A stretch of 64,000 nucleotides of DNA from Xestospongia bergquistia (Eukaryota > Porifera > Demospongiae > Haplosclerida > Petrosiidae), in NCBI GenBank assembly GCA_963965975.1, contig OZ014421.1:2531001-2595000 (forward strand), given 5' to 3'. Numbering within the stretch: the first letter of the stretch is position 1; each line of letters opens with the position of its first letter. Made by a program: the position numbers and the translations under genes. A model generated the notes under the pieces. The model did no database searches and was not told where the DNA came from. It was given only the letters and a program-made list of their open reading frames with translations. Below, in pieces: positions 1 to 12,606 of the stretch.

Positions 1-689
1 AACTTCTAGTCAATCTCTGTTTGATATTTGGAAAAATGAAGCAATTATAACAACTATAAAATCTATATGAACAATATATATATGTGCTTACCAGCAGCAA
101 TCTATAGACATTGCAGTAGTGCTTAAGCCTTAAAGAGTTAATATGTAAAATGTAGTTTGTTTGTAGAAAGATGATTGCATATCGTGTATTACAAATGATG
201 GCTTAAAACTCTCAAAGTAATAAACTGAAAAAAGAATTACACCTTTTAAATGTTATCAAAAGAGTAAAAAATATTTTATTAGTCTGTATAAGAACTTATT
301 TGTAATGTTTTTAATGTTCATTATGTTGTAGCGATTGATAAAAAATGAAATAATGCTACTTTGCATGTCCTTTTACATCCTAGGAAGTTGGTTTTTTTTA
401 AAAAGTAACCATCAAATAATGCTTAATACCCATATTGTTCATTACTTGGTAGTACAGCATTGTTAAGAAGATGAGTTATTATCTCCTCTGTACTGCTGGC
501 AGTAGAAGCTACAGTAACATTCAAAATTCGTGGCTTTGCACATCATGTCATCACCCTATTAAATCGTAAATTCTCGTCCCAAATTGTCATTTACTCTGTA
601 TGGCAATGTATGTTTTGGAAACTCCATGAAATACATGTACTGTTAGAACAACTGCTAAAAAATTCATATTTATGTTTAAATCACATTAG

Positions 690-1290
690 CACAATTACAT
701 TGTTAACCATATCCTTCCTAGACATATATTAGTAGAAGTTGTTTAATTTTTATCAACAGACTAATAGGCAATACTAGTAGTGGGAGTGTTTGTACATTAA
801 CAATATAAGACATATATCAAATATACATCATACTTGTAGTTTGAGTTTCAGGATCAAGTGAATATGTCTCTCAATATTAGTAGAATATAAGTTTATTTAT
901 TTATTGTCCTGAATTTGAGTTTCAATGAGAAACACAATTGTTAAACATTTAGCTGACAATGCATTATTAGGTAAAGGCAAACAAATCCCACTCATTACCC
1001 AATATATAGTAATATTGTTTCAGTTAATTTTCCAGTTTTACACTTATCCATTCATTAATTCATAAATTCATCATACATTATCATATTTATGAACATTCAT
1101 CTGTATCCACTTATATCTAGTTATATTCAGTATAAAGAGACTACCTTTATAACTATCAATTATAATAATTATAGGATACTGTACACTGTCACTACTAAAA
1201 TAATGCAATGACTGAACTAACAGTTAGAGGTTCTATTAAGAGTAATCTCTGTCAAGGCAAACACTATATTTAATTCCTCAAACTTAAAAT
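690..1290 (+). repeat. Left arm of a large inverted repeat
   Basis: This stretch reappears in reverse complement at about 3190-3790. Shared landmarks include the run AATAATTATA with its flanks, the motif TAGTTCAGTCAATGCA in the other arm, the run TGGGATTTGTTTG and the element ACTCCCACTA, all in inverted order. The arms are about 550-600 bp, clearly diverged (a mismatch or small indel every 10-15 bases), and separated by about 1.9 kb. No coding frame was recognised in the arm. Either two copies of a dispersed repeat inserted in opposite directions, or the ends of a fold-back element; the ends are not sharp enough to decide. Confidence 0.8.
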
Positions 1291-3189
1291 ATACATATAC
1301 ATGTATAAGGGACTGTTGTAAGGTTCAACATACTACATACAATGTATTTTATATTACAAATATGTACATGTATTGATACTTAGTACACCAATAGCAATAT
1401 ACCATTTACAAATTGTATTGTTCTTGTATATACATACATGTATGGTAGTGTTATAGCTTTGCTAATATATGGTACCTTGATTATCTTCAGATTGGATATC
1501 ATCAATGATTACATAATATACTTTATCTCCATGTAAAAATAATAAAATTTAAAAGGTTATACATAATCATATGTAGGAGATACTGCATTATTATAAGTTA
1601 TTTGTAAAGGTTTGAAGTTGATGGTTGGCAAAAAACAACCTCACTAAAAAAAATTAAGCGTAAATCATATTAGACTAAGCTGTGTCTAATACAATTAGTA
1701 ATGAAGTTGGAAAATAAAGGATATGAAGGCCTTGACTGATGTATTTTTATCAGGTTATTATCTTGTGTTTTGGTTATCAAAAGTCCAAAAGAAGTTATGT
1801 TTGACCTTATGCATGTTGAAATAATAATGAGTTATATATGACAATTTCAAAAATTTATAATATACTCATATGGTACAAAACATAGTTATGCTACCAAACA
1901 TTTACCATGTACAGATTTCACTCATAGAGTATCTGTGCACAAGTACAGAATTTCCTGTCTAGTAATGAAGCTATTATTATGTACTGTACCAACATAGCAG
2001 AGGTTAGCTTATCAGTCAGTTCATATTATGATAGCAATTAATCTAGTGTTTTAAAGGTTCACTTGGATTTGTTGATACCAGTATCATCAAATAGATAGCA
2101 AATTTTTAAGTTGATTTTACAATAGATCAGATTAGAGAAATTATTGACTAATTTTACTAAAGTAATGATTGTATCATGGTTGAGTGCATTTTCCAAATGT
2201 CATGGTTATCTTGGAGAGATATAGGCTATATCCTCTGTGCATGTGTCTTTAATAGGTGACTTTAATGGTTGGCTAAGGTGATGGATGTAGCCTTGAAGGC
2301 CATGGCACTCCAAGTAAAGGACATGTAATGTATTTGAATAGAAGCTGATAATCCTCCTTTATTCTGGTATAAAGGTACCACTGTTTCTCTATTGTGAGAC
2401 AATTATGTGCTATTAAAAGCCTCTACATAGAATATAAAAAAGGTGAATATACATCAATAGGATTTACTGACAATCTTACTTTACTAGCACAATTCCATTG
2501 TTCTTATTTTGTCCCACACAATTATCTACATGGAAATGTATATGACGAGTATTTAGTCCATAATTCTGAAGGTAATAGTTAAGTAATTATAGCGTTAGTG
2601 CCTTTTCCTGTCTCATAGAATTCATTAATGAAATATTTTACCTGTTGTGTACTGGTTCACAACAGACACTAAAGATTCCACATTTCTTCTTTGTTAATAG
2701 GTCCTGGTTGAAGGGTTATTAAGAAAATTTACCTGTTGAACTAATAGACATCGAATGTTTTCTAACAGATAACAAAACCTATTTAGCATAATCGAAAATA
2801 TAATGAGCTGTGATTTTTAGTAGAATGACTAGTTGTGTGAGTGGAGGAGAGACGTATTGTTCAAACTGATGTGTTCCTTGGCCTTGCACAATTTGTGTGC
2901 AATAATTTCATTCTTTCTATACAGTCTCTTCTTTTTCTTTTCTTTTTCATTGTTTTAAAAGAGAGAAGGTTTGTATTATGCTTATTTTATAGAGATAGTG
3001 GGAATGATGGTAACAAGAGAAGAGAGTAAGAATAAGTTATTTTCATCTTTAAAATGTATTATATTACAGATGTAGTAATAAGACCATATCAATATCTATA
3101 GTGAACTTTTAATACTGAGTTTGTGAGCACGTTTAATAACTAATCAATGTTACAGACTAGTGAAGACTGATAGAATGTTCCCACAATTC
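1291..3189. other. Spacer and flanks without a recognisable gene
   Basis: The bases before the inverted repeat (1-690), the spacer between its arms and the stretch 3790-4850 are AT-rich and stop-laden in all frames. Short open frames at 2394-2582 and 2841-3029 have no recognisable domain. The second inverted pair mentioned above is the only structure seen. Confidence 0.6.
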
Positions 3190-3790
3190 TTTATGTTACG
3201 TTTGAGGAATTAAATATAGTGTAAGCTTTAACAGAGATTACTCTTAATAGAACCTCCAACTGTTAGTTCAGTCAATGCAATGTTTTAGTAGTGACGGTGT
3301 ACAGTATTCTATAATTATTATAATTGATATATAGTTGTAAAGGTAGTCTCTTTATACAGTGTATAACTTGATATAAGTAGACATAGATGAATGTTTAGAT
3401 GATTATGTATGATGAATTGATGAATGAATAAGTGTAAAACTGAAAGATTAATTGAAACAATATTACTATATATTGAACAATGAGTGGGATTTGTTTGTCT
3501 TTACCTATAATAATATATTATACTTTCAGCTTTATTGTTAACAACAGTGTTTCACATTGAAACTCAAATTCAAGAAAATAAACTCATATACTACTAATAT
3601 TATAGACAGACATGTTCACTTGATCCTGAAACTTAAACTACATGTTTAAAGTGTATTTGTCATATGTCTTATATTGTTAATGTTACAAATACTCCCACTA
3701 TTACTACAATTGTCTATTAGTCTGATGATTCTATTATTATATAAACTAACAAATGCTTTGGAAGGTTATAGTTGAGGATATAACTGATAA
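3190..3790 (-). repeat. Right arm of the large inverted repeat
   Basis: Reverse-complement partner of 690-1290. A weaker third relative of the outer end (around 3740-3790) is visible near 41310-41420, where AGGAAGGATGTGGTTGA and the bases after it resemble this arm, so the sequence belongs to a dispersed family. A second, smaller inverted pair (about 1640-1930 and 3890-4190) shares TAAATCATATTAGACTA and AGTTATGCTA and lies inside and beside the arms, not in simple nested order. Confidence 0.75.
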
Positions 3791-4859
3791 TATGAATTAA
3801 ACATAGCCTGAATTTACTTTTTGCAGTTGCTCACCAAGACATACATTTTAAGTGACAATTTAATAAAGAAAATTCTATACTGGTTCACAGATACTTTAAG
3901 ACTTTAGTCTGTACATAGTAAATGTTTGCTAGCATAACTAACACTTGTTTACCAGAAAAGCCTATTTGTATCAGTGTGATTGTACCATTAGCTTTAACTT
4001 CCTCAAATACAATGAACATTAAACACAGAAAAAGGTCCAGAAAAGGTGTGCTTGATCAAGTGACTTGTATTTAGATTGAGTTCAAATGTTTTTTCGCTAT
4101 ATTCTCCAACTTAATTGTGATGGACATGGCCTAGTCTAATATGATTTATTGTTAGGTACTTTAGTTTCTGTAAGGTTGTTATATTTGTCGAGCCATGATG
4201 TTCAAAGCTTTAAAAAGTTTATTATAGTAATTAATTTACTTACCATTTTCTAATATTAGCTCAATAACTTATGATAATTATAATAGCAATGATATAATAT
4301 GTTCTTAATAAAAGTATCTTCTTCAAATAATTATGTATGAAGTAAGTCTCACCTTTTATTTGTTTTATTTTACAAGAAATTTCATTAGTAAAGAACATTA
4401 TTTAATCATTGATGATGTCCTGTCTAAATATAGTCAAGATACCATATATTAGAGAAACTATGAGACTATCATACATATATACAAAATAATAACATTTATA
4501 AGGGCATATTGACATCATCATATGGTCTATAATATAGTCACATACATCATGTACAATAAAATTTAGACATATTTTAATATGATTGATGAGGTCATTGTAA
4601 TTTAAAATATTCAGGCAGTTTAATTAAAAATATTTGAGAGTTGCTGAGCTCCTTCGCTCTAAAGTTTTTCTTGTTTCACGTTAGAACTGAGCAAATAGGT
4701 AAGTGTTTGTATTGATTTGTGACAGATTTTAGGAAGATTATTAAAGTCAGTAAAGTATGTTACTTAAATTTAACATTTTATATAAAGTCTCCAGCTTAAT
4801 GTAGTTCATGAATTAGACACAATATAATAACTGATCATTACTTACCTGTTGATGTAGTC

Positions 4860-6235
4860 TTAAAGATGAGAACAGTACTAGAATTACTAGCTAATCTTCA
4901 CGGTACATTGAGTAGAATGAGCTCTCAGTCTTACAGAATACTGTGTATTAGGATATAGACCAGTTATCATTACACTGTTAATAAAGGTAGCATCTGTACT
5001 ATTAATAGCAGTATAGTTTATCATTATAGTATACAAATCATTAGTTAATGGATCTAATATCACTGTAAAGAGAGAAAGGTAATTTACCCAGTACAGCAGG
5101 ATTACACCGTGTTAGATTAACTGTAGTAGATCCTGGATCACCTATAACACTAACGTCTTGTGATTGTGAGGGAGGATCTGTAACAGAGAGAATATAACAA
5201 TAAAAAAGAAGACTTTACTTACCAACAACTACTAGTTCAATGATATTACTAATAGACAAAGTCATATTAACTATTGTGTTCTCTAATGTATTATTGTAAT
5301 GAACACCATCACTTAATAATACTGATGTAATCATATGTTGACCCAATATATCACTGTTAAATCTTTCACCTGTTAAATCTTTCACCTGATGATATAGGAT
5401 AGGATTACCACTAATATTAGTATATTGATGTAATAATGACATGATTATTAGTGATAACATATACTGGTCCACTCTATACCTTTAGGATCATCTATAATAA
5501 GCAGACAGTTCTATTATATGATAATATGTGACATTTGTTACTTATATTACACATCTAGTATGAAGTACCTTGTTGAATGAGCTACCCCATTCATTAGATG
5601 CTATCATGCTATAATTACCAGACTGAGAACTAGACAGTGATGAGAAGGTAATATATGCGTATACTGATATATTAGGATTAGGACTATCATGACTAATGAC
5701 TACTTCATTATAGAACCAAGTAAACTGAGATAAGAGAGGATAACCTGTTATATTCTCAGTATAAAATGAAGAGGTAAGGTTCGCTATCACAGACTGTGAG
5801 ACAGACACTTTACTACGTATAGGAAGTTCTGAGTATAGACATTTATAATAATAAACAAAGCACTGTCTTACCAAATCCACACTCTAGTAATATCATATCC
5901 AGTGAACTATCAAATATTAATATAGTGAGATTAGAACGAGATATTTCATTTGCAATAGGTACACCAGTAGCTATAAAATTCTCACTGTTAAGAGAAATAC
6001 CTGTACCATTTATATCAAATGTTAAAGGAAATGTAAGTTGTCCAACTCTAGTAACCTGCCATGTAGTAAAAGTAAGATTCCCATTAAAAGTCACTTCACA
6101 ATATACTCTAATATTCATAGCATTCTACACTGTAGCTAGTGGAGGAATCTGACTATCTTGTGAGACAGGATATGTTGACAATCCATTAGAATTGTGTAAT
6201 AGACTTACAAGACCCAACACAGCAGTTAAAGCATG
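4860..6235 (-). pseudogene. Ig/fibronectin-III receptor ectodomain relic
   Basis: Minus-strand exons in order: a hydrophobic leader-like stretch (about 6235-6190, ALTAVLGLVSLLHN); an Ig-like exon (6150-5880) with VYCEVTF and a closing cysteine in ILLECGFG; a second Ig-like exon (5835-5570) with the core W of FTWFYNE and the terminal strand SGNYSMIASNEWG; a further N-glycosylation-rich exon (5472-5215); and fibronectin-III-like exons at 5175-5090 (DPPSQSQDVSVIGDPGS) and 5035-4862 (LYPNTQYSVRLRAHS). Most joins have GT..AG ends. A TAG sits just after the leader (ATV*NAM), and the frame around 5470 and the last exon also break, so I call it a relic. Family knowledge: this order is typical of adhesion or receptor ectodomains; no ligand can be named. 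Not sure whether all exons belong to one gene. Confidence 0.6.
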
Positions 6236-6329
6236 CAGATACTCCACAGTTTATATTATGTAAATATTCTCTAGGTATTATCTGTAAAAGAATTCATATA
6301 ACATCATTTGATATTATTATTTACATCTG

Positions 6330-6720
6330 TATTATCTTGAATTATTGTCTGGAGGAGAAATCAGTGATGATTGTTGCTCCATTGTATTATATGACATATT
6401 CCTTGTTACTTAAAATGATGACTGATCATCTGCTCCTCTAGTTATACCATATGCTTTATTTTATACTAAGAAGAACTCTTTTATCACTGGACTAGTCTCA
6501 CCTCTACTCTCTTTAGTATATACTGTACACTAGTAGAACACAAACACACACACAGTGGTACTACTTACTAGTATATAGTACTGACAGTTATATATCAAGA
6601 TTATTACAACAATTAAGATAACAACTGTTAGTACTAGGAAGATAATAATATTAATAATAATACAAATACCAGTAATAACTACATCAATTAGTATTAGTCT
6701 TCAAATAATAGTAAAGTAAG
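6330..6720 (-). pseudogene. Receptor transmembrane segment and short tail
   Basis: On the minus strand, 6712-6595 encodes a long uninterrupted hydrophobic helix (VVITGICIIINIIIFLVLTV then IILIY), and about 200 bases downstream a short open frame reads SYNTMEQQSSLISPPDN before a stop near 6330. A hydrophobic helix followed by a short polar tail is what the 3' end of a single-pass receptor gene looks like, and it resembles the membrane exon at 39470-39804. It lies upstream of the Ig/FnIII relic on the same strand, so it is probably the tail of a preceding copy of the same kind of gene. The connecting splices are not clean. Moderate confidence in the membrane segment, low in the gene model. Confidence 0.4.
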
Positions 6721-6905
6721 AAGGCAGAAAGTACATGGAACAATAAGTAAAATGAGAACAGCTATTATGAACTGGAACAATGGTAGATGACAACCATTCA
6801 GATATTGTACAGTAACATCAATATTCCAGCTTGATAAGTAATTTAATGTAAGATTTGTAGTAATATGTGTGGGTGTACTAAATAAGTGACATAAGAATGA
6901 AAGTT
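6694..6905 (-). pseudogene. C-terminal membrane-protein fragment (YLNG...PLF motif)
   Basis: An open minus-strand frame of about 70 codons ends at a TAA at 6694-6696. It contains VQYLNGCHLPLFQF followed by a strongly hydrophobic stretch rich in L, I and V ending LLTLLLFED. From memory, invertebrate surface proteins with repeated transmembrane helices near the C-terminus carry a similar motif (YxNGxHLPLF then a hydrophobic helix), so I read it as the first helix of such a tail, cut off after one helix. No start or upstream exon is visible. Function unknown; the family resemblance is recalled, not searched. Confidence 0.35.
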
Positions 6906-7069
6906 CGCTTGGATAAATGACTACCTTCTAATACTATACTTGAGTACCCTTTTGATAATGGAAATGAGTAATTTAGTCAGTATCTTGCTTGGCATAACTA
7001 TTAATTCATACAATAAGACTCCAAACTAGTTACTATTATAAAACATAGTTGTTTTTTTATGGCAAAGTG

Positions 7070-7640
7070 CTAGGAACAAAGTAATATACTATGTCATCAT
7101 CACGTTGTACTTCTGCTATATTACATAAACAATTCAATAAATGTAATAGATCAATCTTTTCAAAGAGACCTGGAGCAAATTGAATGGAAACAAGATCTAG
7201 TAAATCTTCAGTAAACAAGCTTTCTTGTCGCAGTCTACGATGAGCATCTGGAGGTATAATCTTTCCTTTTTCTAACAGCTTTTCAGGAAAGTCAACAAAT
7301 AATATTCGGATTATAGAAGAGAGGGCATCTAGAAGGTACTGAGGATTTGTGAAGATAAGTTGTTAATATGTCTTAAAGTAGAGAAAAACAAACAGTGATT
7401 TGAAAAGGAGACAGCAGTTGATAATTGAGCCTCGTTCATTCTTAATGTTCGTCCAATATCCTCGCATTTAGTTCTCAATACAATACCATGGCCTTCTATG
7501 GCTCTTTCATTTATGATATTTGACTCCATTCCAACGGATAGGGACTTTCTTCCTAATGACTGCTTTCTTATGACCCGTAACGTATGTTCTAATACGTGAT
7601 GACAACTCTTAAGTGTCTTCATCATAATAATCAATGATTG
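7070..7640 (-). pseudogene. COR/winged-helix-type signalling protein fragment
   Basis: Minus-strand translation from about 7350 to 7072 is open and reads QLIFTNPQYLLDALSS, then ILFVDFPEKLLEKGKIIPPD, then LLNCLCNIAEVQ and YFVPSTLP. The pattern 'hydrophobic-FTNPQ-LLD-L', a charged middle and a final YFVPxxLP is characteristic, as I know it, of the COR or winged-helix part of ROCO and related NTPase proteins. Directly upstream the frame continues as LYFKTY, then a TAA, then QLIFTNP, so a stop interrupts the expected join. The 7634-7329 stretch in another frame may be the preceding exon. Read as a disrupted fragment; no GTPase or kinase motif is present in the window. Confidence 0.5.
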
Positions 7641-8573
7641 AGTGGCTTTAATAAATTAATGAACATACAAAATGCATATTGATCTAGATGTAAAAGATTG
7701 AATAGATAGAACTTTAACGATCCTCAAGTTCTGTCAAAATAGCTTTCACACTATTTGGTATAAGATGCATGATACACTGTTATTATATATATTACCAGTT
7801 TGAATAGGTATAATATTATCACTTTGTGTTGTGAGTAATGAAATTTAAAGAGGTGGTTAAGCTCCAATTATCATATCATTGTCACAGGCAACTTCATTTA
7901 TGCACTCCTTCCACAATGTATCTTATCATTGTTTACTATAAACTTCAAGCTCTTCTATAGAAGGTGTATAAGCTGATGAATGATTGATTTCTCCAGATCA
8001 TTATTCTATGTACATTATATAGTATTAAATAGAGTGTGATTATTGATATTATGATGTTTCTATATATGTTCTTTGCTAAGTGTGTATAAACATTAAATAT
8101 TATTAGTTTTCATTACCTGATTGGTAATTATCCCTTCTGTTTTTTGAATAAATTGAGTTTTATTGCTAATAGTGTGATTAATGTTGAACCAGATAGAGTC
8201 TATCTAACCAATTCATTGTCAGTTAGATTACATACATATTTATATATACTCTCTTAATTGCTAAATTAGCATCTCGTGTGCTTTAATGAATAACCTCACA
8301 AAAGCTAGTATTGTAAACAGTTGACAACATTGTAAAGATGATTATAAAGCTAGAAGATTGTATCCTTAGGAGATCAGGTTTTGTTATTTGAGAGTTATGA
8401 CAATGATATCAATATTATTAATAACTTAAACAAATATCATCATTCATTAATATAGCTGTTGCTTGGATGATCTGTTTGATATGATCTGTAGAATTAAATA
8501 TGACTAAGTGCCTTTTAGGTAATAAATCAGAATCATTTTATCAAATAAGAGAGTTTGCACTGTTTTAAGAGAC

Positions 8574-9353
8574 CAACCAGTGTATTTTGGATGCCTCTAT
8601 CAAAGGAGTTGGCCCGTGAAGACAAGAAAACATTTGCTTCTACACGTGAGACATTGGTTTTATCATTTGAATGTTGAGTTGTACCTCAGTATGTTGCAAT
8701 TGATGGTTTAATTTGTTGTATCATTTCTTTTTACAGGGTGTGTTTCCTGCTGCTGTAGTGGCTTTATTAAATAGAAAAGAGCCTCAACACATACTTTTGA
8801 CACCAACACATGCTTTTTTCAGAAAAAGAAAAGGCAGAAAAAATAAGTGAAAGTAAACTATTACGAGAAATACCGATACGTAAGTCAAATATTTATCACA
8901 TAACTCTACCTTTTAAAGTTATAATTGACAGAAGTATTTTTTTATATTGTACTTGTATTATTTCGTAAATTGAGCAGTAACAACAATTGTTTTGATTTTA
9001 TAGTTTTATATTCTGTCAATTGCTTCACTTTTATAATTCAGTTATGTAGTACCAGATATAATAATCACTTTTCTTTACAAACAGAAGAGAAATAAGAACG
9101 TTTGTATCTGCTTAATCCAGTAGCTTCAAACTGGAGACAGCTAGGAGAGACTTTAAGGATCCACTATGGAGATTTAGAATCCATCTTAAACAATATATTA
9201 CAAGATCCTTATAGGCTTTCTGATGTTCTTCAATCGTGGTTTGATAAGTCCACTTGTCAAGTTACCTGGAAAACTATAATAACAGCAGTGGAGTTACCAC
9301 CTGTTAATAACCCTTTAGTGGCTGAAAACATACATAGGTTTCTTTTGAAGTAA
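8574..9353 (+). pseudogene. COR-tail and death-domain exons
   Basis: Three plus-strand pieces. 8574-8645 reads VFWMPLSKELAREDKK. 8739-8850 follows an AG and reads GVFPAAVVALLNRKEPQH, which resembles the 'GxFPALxVxLL' step at the end of COR-type domains. 9102-9353 ends in TAA and encodes a death-fold domain: NWRQLGETLRIHYGDLESI, then RLSDVLQSWFD, then TWKTIITAVELPPVNNPL and AENIHRFL, about 78 residues with the conserved W, L, RL..VL..W and TW..I positions. Death domains mediate homotypic contacts in apoptosis and innate immune signalling. A TAA lies in frame just before the domain (near 9091), and the second piece ends in a stop, so this is probably a decayed 3' end. The death-domain call is good; the gene model is weak. 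Confidence 0.6.
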
Positions 9354-10618
9354 CTGTTACATATAAAGTTAAGTTACTACTATTATTTACACATGACTGT
9401 GACAATTAACAACAATAAAAATGTAGTAATAATTATGTAAATTAATTTTTACAATTTTTTCTTTTTTTTCTTTTTCTATGTTCATTGACTTCTTACCATT
9501 TTTGATTTTACTTTCATTTTACTTACAATTTATTAATCAAACAAAATATTTTTAAGGTATCAAACCCGCTCTGAATATCACCAATCATAAGAATCTTCTT
9601 CAATATTTGTATTACTTTTGAGGGTCCTGAATAGGCTGCAGAAAATAGAAGCTATATTAATGAACAGAATCACCTCTGTGTATACAAGAAATTGAGCAGC
9701 ATAATACAGATCTAAATGAAGCACTATGTAATAATATACAAGATACAACAGACACATATTGTACAAATCCTAAACATTATTTAGTTATGGATCATGATAG
9801 TACTCTTTTGGAGAGGCATACAGTGAGAGATATTAGTCTGAGAAAGTAATTATAGTAATTAGAATAGGCTAGAAAGAAATTAACACCAAAAAACACTCAG
9901 TGTACCATAATTACAGTAGGTGCTGTTTATAAATGTGATGGCATTGCAATACAATGTTTGTCAATCTGTTACTATTGTAAGTCATTTATTTCGTTGTGAC
10001 TTTTTAGTAAAGGTTACACTAGATAGTGGAGCAGTAAGAAAATTAACGAAATTAAGAAGAGAAAATTGCTTGCATCTTTAAGTTTGCATGTGAGAGTGGT
10101 ATCTATAGAAGTAACAGTACATTCTCTTACACCTTTATTATTCTCTTACACCTTTGTTATCACCATGAGGTCCTATGGTTTAATCACTTGACATAGATAA
10201 TAAGAGGTACTATGGTTATCCATGAGTTAAAACAAACATGTACAAGAACACTTATAAACATGTCATTTATATATTTTAAAAATGCACTACGCTCCCTAAT
10301 CATTCTTCTTTGTATGTAATATGCAGCAATATTATCTGATCACCTAAAAATTGTGGTATTGAAAAGGAGTCACCCAATTTCTGTTGTGCTAACTGTCCAG
10401 TTCTCTTTTGTCTACTCTTGTTTAAATTTGGTCTATCAACATGAATGCAATCCTCAATTGCTCTAATGATTAAATAAGTTAATATCAATTAAATAGATAT
10501 GTCACTTTGGATCAGTTAGCAGTTGTACAGATATCATAATTATATTGGAAATGTTTTCACTTATAATACTTTAAATCAAAACTTACAGCATAAGAACTTG
10601 AAGTATAAAAAGGGAAAT

Positions 10619-10813
10619 GATAATGTGGGAAGTTTAGTTCTAAAAGGATGAATTTGTTGCAATCCAGTATGGAGCCAGATTCTGGTTCATAGGCACAAGT
10701 ACACACTAAAGAAATGTGGAAATGCTGGACAGTTTTACTGGAGATGCATCAATAGAGGGTGTCATGGCAGAGCAACTCTAAATGATCAGGATATAGTCAT
10801 TTTAACTAATTAA
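10619..10813 (+). pseudogene. FLYWCH-type zinc-finger remnant
   Basis: The frame beginning at 10619 reads GSLVLKG, a TGA, then HRHKYTLKKCGNAGQFYWRC, then CHGRATLNDQDIVILTN and a stop. The spacing of the conserved YWRC and CxGRA cysteines with an upstream LVLKG matches FLYWCH zinc fingers, which occur in MULE-type transposases and some host DNA-binding proteins of invertebrates. The last zinc ligand (a His after the V-I-L strand) is missing (TN then stop), and the internal TGA breaks the domain. No transposase core was found on either side, so this is an orphan fragment. Confidence 0.6.
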
Positions 10814-11101
10814 AAATATTTCCATAAAGCTGACAAGTTAGATCGAAGTAGATGAAGTAATTGAAACATTGATAAGAAGGGCACAAGAACAACCAAAGAA
10901 ATTACAATTATACCAATACAGGCTATTTCTATTAATGAAGAATTGATGAAATTTTCCTTAGAAATTGTTATCTTGTATCCTTGTAATAAGTCATTACAAT
11001 TATAAAACAAGACTGTCTGATATTCTCCTATTTTTGAATAATGAAAAGTAGTAGAATTATATCCTGTTAACAAATCATCAGAGATGGATGTTGTAGTGCT
11101 A
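10813..11101 (-). CDS. Putative last exon of a single-pass membrane protein
   Basis: After a plausible acceptor (AACTTAG at about 11107-11102) the minus strand is open for about 96 codons to the TAA at its end. The first part has three N-glycosylation sites (NST, NSS and others) and one cysteine; the second has a clear helix, IACIGIIVISLVVLVPFLSM, followed by a basic short tail ending RSNLSALWKYF. This is the layout of an ectodomain end, transmembrane helix and about 20-residue cytoplasmic tail. I do not recognise the family. The other exons were not found upstream within 1.5 kb, so it may be an orphan exon. The stretch from 11102 to 12606 shows no gene. Confidence 0.35.
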
Positions 11102-12606
11102 AGTTAACAAACTTACAATAAGTTATCAGTTAATTCATCAAATAGAAGTATTGTTAAACACATAGTCATCATTGATCATAATAATCTCACTGCCTACACA
11201 ATATATAATGTGTGTTCATGTTTGTCTACTAATCAGAACTAATGTGAAGTCAAACTTAATTAACTTATTGTTAAAAGTCATATGTATGATATCAATTAGA
11301 AGCTACTGCATGTGTCCTATCAATAATAAATCAACTAGACTAATTGAGAATATACAATACAAAAGACGCTAATGGCCACACCTACAATGAAAAATAAATG
11401 ACAATTTCACTTAAAAGACGTTATAATAATAAACAATAAACATTATCAAACATTCTAATTATAAGACATATCATATATGTCATATATACAAATTTATTAT
11501 CTCCATCACATTGATGTTGCTAAAGTGATACCTCTAATACTACGGACATTTTATAGAAATAAAAAAGTATATATAACGTAACAAATTAACTAGTGATACT
11601 TTAGATATGTATGATACAACTTGAATATTTTTGTTACAAGCTATATATTATAATTATGCTACTAAAAATAAAGTGAGGATTGACTTAATATAATATTATA
11701 TCACATATAATATTATTATTATAGTCATCTTTATTAATAAAATAACACACTACTTCGAAATATAATTATTATAAGCTTCTGAGTGCATGTAATTAATTAT
11801 GTGCATATTTAGCAAACAAATTTAAGGTACACAGTGTGAAACCCTGTTTTCTATCCCTTGCACATTGTCTCCTTCATGTTGATGTGAAAATTGAAAAAAA
11901 AACAACGCTATATCTAATAAGTATACACATTATTTTCATATAGAGGCTTATTAGAACCATAATAAATTATAATAATTATTAGGAACAATAGATGAAATTA
12001 GAAAGAATAATTTGATGACTATGTATTTTCAAGAAGAGAGTTCTTGCACTAAATTTAAAGAGATAAAATTAAATGAAAAAATAAAAAGAAACTATCACAG
12101 TAAGTGACAAGCTACAAATGTGTTAGAGTTTTATATAAACTGCATATTAGTCTAATAGTTGTGATACATAAAAAAGTTATTATGCATGTGGAGAGATTGT
12201 CAGTTGATCTTAAAAATATCTGCTAACTATATGTAATTTGTGAGCTGTAGTTGTAAAAAAGAGTTGACGATGAGATAAGAGCTAATCAGTTAAGACATAG
12301 TATGTAGTGGTTAGTTATAATGTTGTCAGATATGACAAAGTGACCAGCATTGTATATATTATTTATGATCAAAGTGAATGATGAAACTAACATTTTGTTC
12401 TTCTTGCAATTTACTTTGTTAACCTTTATTGTAGGTCTTTTTATCTCCTTATTTAACAGTTTTCCAGTCACTTCTATATGTAGTAGAGGTAACCTGTATT
12501 CAGAGGTGTTTGTTTCATTTATTTGCTGGGTCTGTATTTTCTTATATAATTTGAATATGAGTCATGAAATTTCTATAGTGTCAATGAAGATTTATACAAT
12601 AAGATA

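Noticed and set aside
2340-2582. Possible Ig-like strand (PPLFWYKGTT...) in the stop-laden plus-strand reading
   Set aside because: Two stops within 25 codons and no cysteine pair; too weak to call.
10300-10488. Minus-strand frame with DRPNLNKSRQKRTGQLAQQK
   Set aside because: No recognisable domain or splice context; could be a transposon fragment but not supportable.
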